DNA of 5,229 nucleotides from Acidobacteriota bacterium (GTDB lineage Bacteria; Acidobacteriota; Terriglobia; Terriglobales; Acidobacteriaceae): positions 1 through 5,229 of the forward strand of contig JAJZHR010000220.1 in the NCBI GenBank assembly GCA_021810815.1, written 5' to 3'. Positions 1 to 5,085 of the stretch are shown one piece after another. The notes below the pieces were generated by a model. That model saw only the letters and a program-made list of their open reading frames with translations, was not told where the DNA came from and made no database searches. Within the stretch, counting starts at the first letter, position 1. Each line of letters begins with the position of its first letter. Position numbers and translations under genes: made by a program.

Positions 1-240
1 CAGATCGCGCGCAAGGTCGAGCACGTCCACCAGCCGCGTGCCTTGGGCTACGGCACGCTCGCTGGCGCGCTGGATGACCGGGCCGTCGGCAAGCGGATCG
101 CTGAAAGGAACGCCAAGCTCGAGGACGTCCGCGCCAGCGTCAATCGCGGCCAGCGCAATGGCGCGGGTGGTCGCAAGATCAGGATCGCCTGCTGTGAGGT
201 AAACCACCAGGCCGGGCCTGCTGTTGAAGTTGATGGGCAT
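1..240 (-). CDS. trpA: Tryptophan synthase alpha subunit, N-terminal 80 residues (runs off the left edge)
   Basis: TrpA splits indole-3-glycerol phosphate into indole and glyceraldehyde 3-phosphate and passes indole to TrpB through an internal tunnel; it is cytoplasmic. The visible part begins MPINFNSRPGLVVYLTAGDP, then shows the family signature ELGVPFSDPLADGP at about residues 41-54. E41 and D52 match the catalytic Glu49 and Asp60 of the E. coli enzyme by motif and by their 11-residue spacing. The N terminus is about eight residues shorter than in E. coli, with no helix 0 extension. The ATG overlaps the trpB stop by one base (TGATG), and an SD-like AAGGGAG lies 10 bases upstream inside trpB, so the two genes are probably translationally coupled. 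The remainder, probably around 180-190 codons, lies outside the window. The identification is firm. Confidence 0.95.
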   Translation of the reverse strand, partial: MPINFNSRPGLVVYLTAGDPDLATTRAIALAAIDAGADVLELGVPFSDPLADGPVIQRASERAVAQGTRLVDVLDLARDL

Positions 241-1493
241 CAGAGGGCCGCTCCCTTCAGGTTCAGCTCGCGGGCCAGGATGCCCATGTCCTTGTCGCCG
301 CGGCCGGAGAGGTTCACCAGCAGCACGTCTTCCCTGCCCATCTTTGGGGCCATCCTGATGCATTCGGCGACAGCATGAGCGGATTCAAGCGCTGGCAGAA
401 TGCCTTCTGTGCGGGCGAGCATCACGGTGGCCTTCAGAGCTTCGTCGTCGGTTGCGGAAGTGTACTGAGCGCGGCCAGAGTCGTGCAGGGCCGCGTGCTC
501 CGGGCCTACCGAGGCGTAATCAAGGCCTGCAGAGACGGAGTGCGTCAGCGACACCTGGCCTGCTTCGTCCTGCAAGACATAGGAGAAGGTCCCCTGCAAT
601 ACACCGGGTGCGCCGCCGCCCTTGCCCGTATAGAAGCGGGCAGCGTGCTCGCCGAGGCCGTTGCCGCGACCGCCCGCCTCGACGCCAATCAGCCGGACGT
701 TCGCATCAGGGATGAATTCGAAGAATGCCCCGATGGCGTTGGAGCCGCCGCCCACACAGGCGACCACGGCGCTGGGAAGCCGGCCAGCCTGCTCCAGAAT
801 CTGCGCACGCGCCTCAATGCTGATGACGCGATGGAAGTCGCGCACCATGGTTGGGTAGGGGTGCGCGCCAAGGACGCTGCCGAGCAGGTAGTGCGTGGTG
901 CGGACATTGGTGACCCAGTCGCGCATCGCCTCGTTGATGGCGTCCTTCAGCGTGCAGGAGCCGGAGCCGACACCGCGCACCTCCGCGCCAAGCAGCCGCA
1001 TGCGGTAGACGTTCAGCTCCTGCCGCCGCATGTCCTCCTCGCCCATGTAGATGACGCAATCGAGGCCGAAGAGAGCGCAGACGGTGGCCGTGGCGACGCC
1101 ATGCTGGCCGGCCCCCGTCTCCGCGATGATGCGCTGCTTGCCCATGCGGCGGGCGAGCAATGCCTGGCCGAGGGCGTTGTTGATCTTGTGCGCTCCGGTG
1201 TGCAGCAGGTCTTCGCGCTTGAGGTAGATGCGCGCTCCGCCGAGCTGCTCCGACATCCGCCGTGCGAAATAGAGCGGGGTGGGGCGACCGGCGTAGTGAT
1301 GCAGCAGGTCCGCAAGCTCCGCATGGAAGCTGGGGTCGGCTTGCGCTGCGGCGTAGGCATGCTCAAGCTCTTCGAGCGCCGCCATCAGCGTCTCCGGCAC
1401 ATAACGGCCGCCATAGGCGCCGAAGCGGCCGGCGACCGGGGCTGTGCGCGCGGACGATTCCTGGGGTGTTTCAACTGCGGTCGACATTGGCAT
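240..1493 (-). CDS. trpB: Tryptophan synthase beta subunit
   Basis: TrpB is the PLP-dependent subunit that condenses indole with L-serine to make L-tryptophan, as a dimer in the cytoplasmic alpha2beta2 complex. The 417-residue product is slightly longer than E. coli TrpB because of a non-conserved N-terminal tail of about 20 residues before FGAYGGRYVPETL. Visible landmarks: HTGAHKINN with the Schiff-base lysine at K103; AETGAGQHG with the catalytic glutamate at E125; the PLP-phosphate loop GGGSNA at 248-253; GLDYASVGPEHA, whose D325 matches the COMM-domain closing aspartate; and LSGRGDKD with S396 contacting the PLP ring nitrogen. All key residues are present, and this is the canonical TrpB1 type. 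The ATG at 1493 is preferred over the in-frame ATG at 1487 because GAGGG lies about 8 bases upstream of it. It is the first gene of the visible unit; no trpF or trpC sits directly upstream. Confidence 0.98.
   Translation of the reverse strand: MPMSTAVETPQESSARTAPVAGRFGAYGGRYVPETLMAALEELEHAYAAAQADPSFHAELADLLHHYAGRPTPLYFARRMSEQLGGARIYLKREDLLHTGAHKINNALGQALLARRMGKQRIIAETGAGQHGVATATVCALFGLDCVIYMGEEDMRRQELNVYRMRLLGAEVRGVGSGSCTLKDAINEAMRDWVTNVRTTHYLLGSVLGAHPYPTMVRDFHRVISIEARAQILEQAGRLPSAVVACVGGGSNAIGAFFEFIPDANVRLIGVEAGGRGNGLGEHAARFYTGKGGGAPGVLQGTFSYVLQDEAGQVSLTHSVSAGLDYASVGPEHAALHDSGRAQYTSATDDEALKATVMLARTEGILPALESAHAVAECIRMAPKMGREDVLLVNLSGRGDKDMGILARELNLKGAAL
251..257 (-). promoter_or_regulatory. 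Shine-Dalgarno for trpA inside the trpB 3' end
   Basis: AAGGGAG on the minus strand lies within the last codons of trpB, 10 bases before the trpA ATG. Together with the one-base stop/start overlap it fixes the trpA start and implies coupled translation. Confidence 0.6.
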
Positions 1494-1501
1494 TTCGCAG
1501 T

Positions 1502-1521
1502 CCCTCAGCGGCTAAGGCCGC
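1502..1521 (-). promoter_or_regulatory. trpB ribosome-binding site abutted by a small hairpin
   Basis: On the minus strand a five-base stem GCGGC/GCCGC with loop CTTA (1508-1521) runs almost directly into the SD TGAGGGA (GAGGG at 1502-1506). The SD itself is not in the stem, so it should be accessible. The hairpin could modulate ribosome loading, but that is only an inference. Confidence 0.4.
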
Positions 1522-1590
1522 ACACGTCGTGGATAGTGCATGGATGGGTTCATCCCGTCCACTTCAAAGCCGAGGCGTTACTTGCCTCTG

Positions 1591-1627
1591 CAAAAACAGA
1601 AGAGCCGCGACGTGTTGGTCGCGGCTC
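1591..1627 (-). terminator. Intrinsic terminator in the trpBA leader (candidate attenuator)
   Basis: The minus strand shows a perfect 10-bp GC-rich stem, GAGCCGCGAC (1627-1618) and GTCGCGGCTC (1611-1602), with loop CAACAC. It is followed at once by the T-rich tail TTCTGTTTTTG (1601-1591). This is textbook Rho-independent form and is directional: the plus-strand side has no T-tract directly after the stem. It lies about 100 bases upstream of the trpB ATG, and no minus-strand gene ends before it within the window, because the next gene upstream is on the opposite strand. A terminator there makes sense mainly as a leader attenuator of trpBA. The structure is seen directly; the regulatory role is inferred. 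Confidence 0.75.
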
Positions 1628-1670
1628 CCAGTGGAATTCTTTTGCAAGTCTAAAGTCGATCTCGAAAGCT

Positions 1671-1757
1671 TCAGATGTGCAAGCGAACGTCCGCCGAGCC
1701 CGCTATTGTGCGCCAATAGCGGTAGGTAAATTGGAAGCGGCTGGAGAAGTTGCTCAT
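1671..1757 (-). CDS. Possible aromatic-rich leader peptide of the trpBA leader (28 codons)
   Basis: A 28-codon open frame runs ATG to TGA upstream of the leader terminator. It begins MSNFSS and contains FQFTYRYWR at residues 8-16, giving six aromatic residues in the first 15 (F4, F8, F10, Y12, Y14, W15). By my count 22 of 28 third positions are G or C, as in the real genes here. The codons for Y12, Y14 and W15 fall on the 5' arm of the 1700-1722 hairpin. Against it: only one Trp codon rather than the tandem Trp codons of classical trp leaders, no strong SD before the ATG (only a weak AAG), and a very short length. I do not recognise the sequence. A leader peptide for attenuation is the best reading, but chance remains possible. 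Confidence 0.35.
   Translation of the reverse strand: MSNFSSRFQFTYRYWRTIAGSADVRLHI
1700..1722 (-). promoter_or_regulatory. 9-bp stem-loop in the trpBA leader
   Basis: There is a perfect stem CCGCTATTG/CAATAGCGG with a five-base loop, and no T-tract follows on either strand, so it is not a terminator. In the minus-strand transcript its 3' arm runs directly into GGCTC (1700-1696), which is complementary to GAGCC (1627-1623) in the 5' arm of the downstream terminator. Two more base pairs are possible across a one-base bulge. That is a short but plausible antiterminator partner. The complementarity is seen; its use is inferred. Confidence 0.5.
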
Positions 1758-1804
1758 CTTGCATTGACGATACAACAACCGCACGGTGCGCTGCAAGGCG
1801 TCTT

Positions 1805-1837
1805 CGCGCACGGCGGACGGCCTGATCCGTCTGCGCG
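1805..1837. repeat. Imperfect GC-rich palindrome upstream of the glycosyltransferase gene
   Basis: The outer arms CGCGCA/TGCGCG (6 bp) and inner arms GACGG/CCGTC (5 bp) surround the loop CCTGAT, with a five-base bulge CGGCG on one side. It can fold on either strand. It ends two bases before a TATACT -10-like hexamer on the plus strand, so an operator or a 5' leader fold (for the minus transcript) are both possible. Confidence 0.4.
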
Positions 1838-1838
1838 G

Positions 1839-1860
1839 CTATACTTACTGGGAACTATAC
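1839..1860 (+). promoter_or_regulatory. Possible -10 element and CTATAC direct repeat
   Basis: TATACT at 1840-1845 matches five of six bases of the sigma-70 -10 consensus and lies about 35 bases before the start codon. No good -35 stands 17 bases upstream. CTATAC occurs twice (1839-1844 and 1855-1860), 16 bases apart start to start, which could equally be a half-site pair for a regulator. This is weak evidence either way. Confidence 0.3.
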
Positions 1861-1869
1861 CCAATCAAT

Positions 1870-1874
1870 GAGGA
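1870..1874 (+). promoter_or_regulatory. Shine-Dalgarno deciding the start at 1880
   Basis: GAGGA lies five bases before the ATG at 1880 and overlaps the alternative in-frame ATG at 1868. The upstream ATG therefore has no SD of its own and 1880 is preferred. A further in-frame ATG at 1940 has no SD. Confidence 0.6.
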
Positions 1875-1879
1875 TTTAC

Positions 1880-3427
1880 ATGCCACAACGGCAGACTGCC
1901 CGACATCTGGATGCACCGCGTTCCCGGCTACTTCCACCTATGAAACTGCTGGTGATCGCGACATCATCTTTGATGGTACTGCTGTTTCTGGCGGCGGCGT
2001 GGCTGCGGATGCGCTCGCCTTTTGAGTACGACTGGATCGAGGACGGCATGCTGGCGTCGGTTCAGCATATAGCGCAGGGACATCCGCTTTACCAGGCCCC
2101 TTCTGTAGAGTTCACTCCCTATCTCTACACGCCACTGTACCTGTACCTTGTGGCGGCTGCAGGCAAGGTCACTGGGGTGTCCTACGCGGCATTGCGACTG
2201 GTGTCGACGCTTAGCACCCTGGGCATCTTCGGCCTTATCTACTTGCTCGTGCAGCGCGAGACCAGCAACCGGGTCGCGGCGGCCGCATCGGTGGGCATGT
2301 TCGCAGCCTGTTATCCGCTGGCCTTGGCCAGCTTCGACGTGGGCCGCGTAGACATGCTCTACCTCTTCTTCGTCGCGGCGGCTTTGTTTGCCACCAAAAG
2401 ACTGCATCCGGTGCTTGCTGGTCTGCTGTGGGTCCTGGCGTTCCAAACCAAGCAAGGAGTGCTGCCCATCGCGTTCTTGGCGCTCATCTATGATTGGCAG
2501 CGACCGCGGCGCATCTTGATGGGCCTGGGGAGCTATGCCGTGTTTCTCGCCGCCAGTATTCTGTGGCTGGATCATCTGTCGCACGGCTGGTACCGCTACT
2601 ACGTGTTCGGCATGGCAGGAGGGTTCGGCATCAGCGTCCACCAAGCGCTGCGTTTCCTGCCGAACGATCTGATCGCGCCTTTTGGAATCGTGTTCCTTAC
2701 ACTTTTCGCCGCGCTTGTGCTCGCACCGCCACGGTGGCGCAGTCCCGCAACCAGTTTCTACATCATGGGAACCCTGGGGATGGTCTGTTTCACCGGCTAT
2801 CTACGGGCGCATCGCGGGGCCAATATGAATGCGCTTCTGCCCGCCTATCTATGGATCGCAGTGCTGTTTGGCATTTCCATTGCGCGGTTGTACCAACTGA
2901 TGGAGGAGAGCGACACGCGCTACGCGGCGCAAGTGTTGTCCATCCTGCTGATGGCAGCTACGCTGCAAATGGCGACTCACCTGTACAGTCCCAACGAGAT
3001 GGTTATGACCGCCTCCGAGACCGCCGCCCGCAAGGCGTTTGAGGCCCAATTGCGGACCATCCCAGGCGAGGTACTCGTGCTGAGCCATCCTGAGGATGGG
3101 CGGATGGCAGGCAAACAGCTTTACGCTGGTAGCGAATCCGTAGGTGCCGTGCTGGAAGCGAAAAACCAACGGCCAGCAGTGGCGTTGCGACAGGAATACG
3201 CGGAAATGATCCGTAACCGGAGATGGTCAGCCATCGCACTGGACTCGAGTTGGACGCCCGTCGACTTCGCCGCCTCTTATCCGGTGAGAATGGCCGCAGC
3301 GGGAGCCGATTCGAGCCGATTCGGCAGTGAGCCGCAGTGGATATATTTTCCGTGTCCTGGAGACGACCGCGCGGATCCACGACTGCTCTTCCCGGGCGCG
3401 GTCGTGGACGAGTCGGGCTGCCGCTAA
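1880..3427 (+). CDS. GT-C-like (family 39-like) polytopic membrane glycosyltransferase, paralogue A
   Basis: The 515-residue protein has about ten hydrophobic segments: first membrane helix at about 22-42, others spread over about 106-366, then a hydrophilic C-terminal domain at about 371-515. After helix 1 comes an acidic loop EYDWIEDGM (E49, D51, E54, D55), placed like the catalytic acidic motif in the first outer loop of GT-C enzymes such as PMT and ArnT. It is followed by HPLYQAPSVEFTPYLYTPLY. Further motifs shared with the convergent neighbour: LSTLG.FG.IYLLV (111-124), FDxGRxD (152-158), FQTKQ (188-192), HGWYRYYVF (235-243), a His-Gly-Asn stretch before LLPAY (311-323), and HP...MAGK (403-412). 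Such enzymes typically move a sugar from a polyprenyl phosphate to an envelope acceptor on the outer face of the membrane. Donor and acceptor cannot be told here. The start at 1880 is chosen for its SD; a start at 1868 would add four residues. Confidence 0.8.
   Translation: MPQRQTARHLDAPRSRLLPPMKLLVIATSSLMVLLFLAAAWLRMRSPFEYDWIEDGMLASVQHIAQGHPLYQAPSVEFTPYLYTPLYLYLVAAAGKVTGVSYAALRLVSTLSTLGIFGLIYLLVQRETSNRVAAAASVGMFAACYPLALASFDVGRVDMLYLFFVAAALFATKRLHPVLAGLLWVLAFQTKQGVLPIAFLALIYDWQRPRRILMGLGSYAVFLAASILWLDHLSHGWYRYYVFGMAGGFGISVHQALRFLPNDLIAPFGIVFLTLFAALVLAPPRWRSPATSFYIMGTLGMVCFTGYLRAHRGANMNALLPAYLWIAVLFGISIARLYQLMEESDTRYAAQVLSILLMAATLQMATHLYSPNEMVMTASETAARKAFEAQLRTIPGEVLVLSHPEDGRMAGKQLYAGSESVGAVLEAKNQRPAVALRQEYAEMIRNRRWSAIALDSSWTPVDFAASYPVRMAAAGADSSRFGSEPQWIYFPCPGDDRADPRLLFPGAVVDESGCR
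3303..3322 (+). repeat. Tandem 10-bp duplication within the glycosyltransferase gene
   Basis: GAGCCGATTC occurs twice head to tail. The unit is not a multiple of three, so a recent gain would have shifted the frame. However, the downstream residues (PQWIYFP) still line up with the paralogue (RPGWIIAP), so the current frame appears to be the functional one. Confidence 0.8.
3363..3405. repeat. 10-bp inverted repeat in the 3' end of the coding region
   Basis: ACGACCGCGC (3363-3372) and GCGCGGTCGT (3396-3405) are perfect complements around a 23-base loop. An alternative stem TCCACGAC/GTCGTGGA (3376-3383 with 3401-3408) shares part of the right arm, so the two exclude each other. There is no T-tract. 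It may slow or protect the 3' end of the mRNA, or be a by-product of high GC. Confidence 0.4.
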
Positions 3428-3431
3428 GTCC

Positions 3432-3452
3432 AGGGCGGAGTTGCCGCGCCCT
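3432..3452. terminator. Possible bidirectional terminator between convergent genes
   Basis: In the 24-bp gap between the two convergent stop codons, AGGGCG (3432-3437) pairs with CGCCCT (3447-3452). One more G-C pair is possible across a single-base bulge. The T-tracts on both sides are poor (TTACTT on plus, CTTAG on minus). The position is right for a shared terminator, but its strength is doubtful. Confidence 0.35.
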
Positions 3453-4981
3453 TACTTGCTGTCGTCGCACCGCTGGCTCGGCACATAGGGTGCGATGATC
3501 CACCCGGGCCTGGTGAGCGGGCCCGTGCAGGGGATTCGAGTATGGATCGAGTAGTAGTCCTCTAAAGCGGGATCGACCTTGGGCATCGATTGTAGCCATT
3601 CTGTGGGTGATTCCGAGTCAAGCAGAATGGCCGAGAATCGGTGCTGCTGAAGAGCGGTCTCCATCTCGGCTTGCAACTCCGCACGGACGACGGGGTTCAC
3701 GGGGCGCATTGCGTCGTGAATAGAGACTGTGTCAGCGTGGGCAGGCTTCCCCGCCATGATTGCGTAGTAGGGGTGCTGGGTGACATAGACATCGCCGGGC
3801 AGCGCGCGTATCTCCTCCTCCACCGCTTTCAGCGACCTTGTCTCCTCGGTTTTTAGGGCAAAACGGCCAGGGTTGTAGATGCCTGCGGACACCTGCAGCA
3901 AACAAGCAATGAGCACCAGCAATGCAAACTGCGGCTGAGAGAGTTCCATGGCACGCGCGCTCTCCAGCAGGCGGCTGAATGCGACTCCAAACAGGACGGC
4001 GACAAGCGCATAGACGGGCATGAATGTGTTGGCCGTAGCGCCGCCGTGACTGCCGATGAACCAGAAGAGCGGAAAGAGAATGAGCGATGCGAGATAGAAG
4101 CGCGTCCCCTGGCTCCGAAGAGACGGCCTCGTGAGGAAGGCGGCAGCAACAACCATCAGCACGGCGAGCGCAAGAGGCCTGAAAATGTCATAAGGCCAGT
4201 ATTCCAGCGCCTGGCGCAACAGCAGGTCGGAGTTGGCCTTGGGCACCTGGAAAACGTAGAAGGAATACCAGCCATGGGTCTCATGATTCAGCCAGAGCAC
4301 GCTGCCTGCAGCTCCCATCAGGAGCGTTGCCAAACCGAGGGCGGTTTTCTTCAACGAACGGAAGTTGAAGCAGAGCATCACGACCGCAGCAGGCAGAATG
4401 CTCTGCTTCGTTTGAAAGCAAAGCACCCAGGCGGCAGCGGCAATCACAGGATGCAAACGCCGTGTGCAGAACATGGCCACGAGCATCATCATGACGAAGA
4501 AGGAATCTAGGCGCCCCAGGTCGAACCATGCTTGGCAAATCGGATAGCATCCGGCGTAAAGACCGACAGCCGCGATGGCTGGCAGGTGCTTGCGAACTTC
4601 GCTCCATACCAGTAGATAGATCGCTCCGAAGCAGCCCAGCGTGGACAGGATGGAGGTTATCCGGAGCGTTTCAAAACTGACGCCTAGGCATTTGCCCAGT
4701 GCCGCAGCAGCATAGAAGTATCCAGGCGGATACATGTATGGGATAAAGTCGAGGCTGGGGCGCGGATAGAGCGTCTGCCCGTGGAACACGCGCAGCACGG
4801 AAACGACCATGTAGCCTTCCAGCTCCTCCAACTCGTACGGATACCGTAGGCGGCGGAGGGCCGAGACCAGGAACAGGATGACGGCAAGGAAAGAGAGTGC
4901 TCCGATAGCCACCCGAAGCAGCCTATCCAGTCGATGTACTGGCACGCAATCAACCAGACCGCTCTTCTCGCAATTTAGCAT
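3452..4981 (-). CDS. GT-C-like (family 39-like) polytopic membrane glycosyltransferase, paralogue B
   Basis: The 509-residue protein has the same plan as its convergent neighbour: a hydrophilic N-terminal tail, helix 1 at about 23-43, an acidic outer loop PYELEELEGYM (E50, E52, E53, E55), about nine more hydrophobic segments to about 366, and a soluble C-terminal domain. Matching motifs are LSTLG.FG.IYLLV (112-125), FDLGRLD (153-159), FQTKQ (189-193), HGWYSFYVF (236-244), a His-Gly-Asn stretch before MPVY (312-324) and HP...MAGK (403-412). Over residues 102-125 it is identical to paralogue A at 15 of 24 positions by my count. Its likely role is sugar transfer from a lipid carrier at the outer face of the cytoplasmic membrane; substrate unknown. 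The ATG at 4981 is preferred because GAGGTG lies 9 bases upstream. A GTG at 4993, in frame and preceded by TAGGA, would add four residues and cannot be excluded. Confidence 0.8.
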   Translation of the reverse strand: MLNCEKSGLVDCVPVHRLDRLLRVAIGALSFLAVILFLVSALRRLRYPYELEELEGYMVVSVLRVFHGQTLYPRPSLDFIPYMYPPGYFYAAAALGKCLGVSFETLRITSILSTLGCFGAIYLLVWSEVRKHLPAIAAVGLYAGCYPICQAWFDLGRLDSFFVMMMLVAMFCTRRLHPVIAAAAWVLCFQTKQSILPAAVVMLCFNFRSLKKTALGLATLLMGAAGSVLWLNHETHGWYSFYVFQVPKANSDLLLRQALEYWPYDIFRPLALAVLMVVAAAFLTRPSLRSQGTRFYLASLILFPLFWFIGSHGGATANTFMPVYALVAVLFGVAFSRLLESARAMELSQPQFALLVLIACLLQVSAGIYNPGRFALKTEETRSLKAVEEEIRALPGDVYVTQHPYYAIMAGKPAHADTVSIHDAMRPVNPVVRAELQAEMETALQQHRFSAILLDSESPTEWLQSMPKVDPALEDYYSIHTRIPCTGPLTRPGWIIAPYVPSQRCDDSK

Positions 4982-4990
4982 CGAAATAGC

Positions 4991-4996
4991 CACCTC
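4991..4996 (-). promoter_or_regulatory. Shine-Dalgarno deciding the start at 4981
   Basis: GAGGTG on the minus strand, a six-base match to the 16S complement, ends nine bases before the ATG at 4981. The alternative GTG start at 4993 lies inside this motif, which argues against the GTG. Confidence 0.5.
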
Positions 4997-5085
4997 ATGT
5001 TCCTATATTCGGGGCTTGCACAGACAGGGTATAACGGACGCTCGACGCGACCTTGATACCAGGATCGCCCCGACCCGACCTGGTT

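Larger units (their letters stand above)
1494..1879. other. Divergent intergenic region between trpB and the membrane glycosyltransferase gene
   Basis: This is a 386-bp stretch with no convincing full-size gene on either strand. From trpB outward it holds the SD hairpin, a 5-bp repeat GAGGC/GCCTC at 1572-1588, the leader terminator, the possible leader peptide, the 1700-1722 hairpin and a GC-rich palindrome at 1805-1837. It ends with the start signals of the plus-strand gene. It must carry promoters for both directions, but no strong paired -35/-10 set was found for trpBA. A weak minus-strand candidate is TTGCAG, 18 bases, TATCGT, just before the leader peptide. Confidence 0.7.

Noticed and set aside
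1564..1764. 66-codon frame on the minus strand across the trp leader
   Set aside because: It reads straight through the terminator stem and U-tract, has low-complexity composition without family features, and overlaps the better 28-codon frame.
1494..1870. T-box riboswitch or TRAP-binding leader controlling trpBA
   Set aside because: There is no T-box consensus with a specifier loop before the terminator and no series of spaced GAG/UAG triplets, so neither mechanism is supported.
375..1871. Long 498-codon open frame on the plus strand opposite trpB and its leader
   Set aside because: It is antisense to a certain trpB, has no recognisable domain or membrane pattern, and is the usual by-product of GC-rich codon use on the other strand.
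1964..2644. 226-codon minus-strand frame opposite paralogue A
   Set aside because: The product is rich in His, Gln and Arg with no hydrophobic core; it is an antisense shadow of a well-supported membrane protein gene.
3303..3427. Frameshifted 3' end of paralogue A caused by the 10-bp duplication
   Set aside because: Residues after the duplication (WIYFP) still align with paralogue B (WIIAP), so the frame looks intact.
4046..4510. 154-codon plus-strand frame opposite paralogue B
   Set aside because: Composition is dominated by Glu, His, Arg and Gln, typical of antisense to membrane-protein codons, and no domain is visible.
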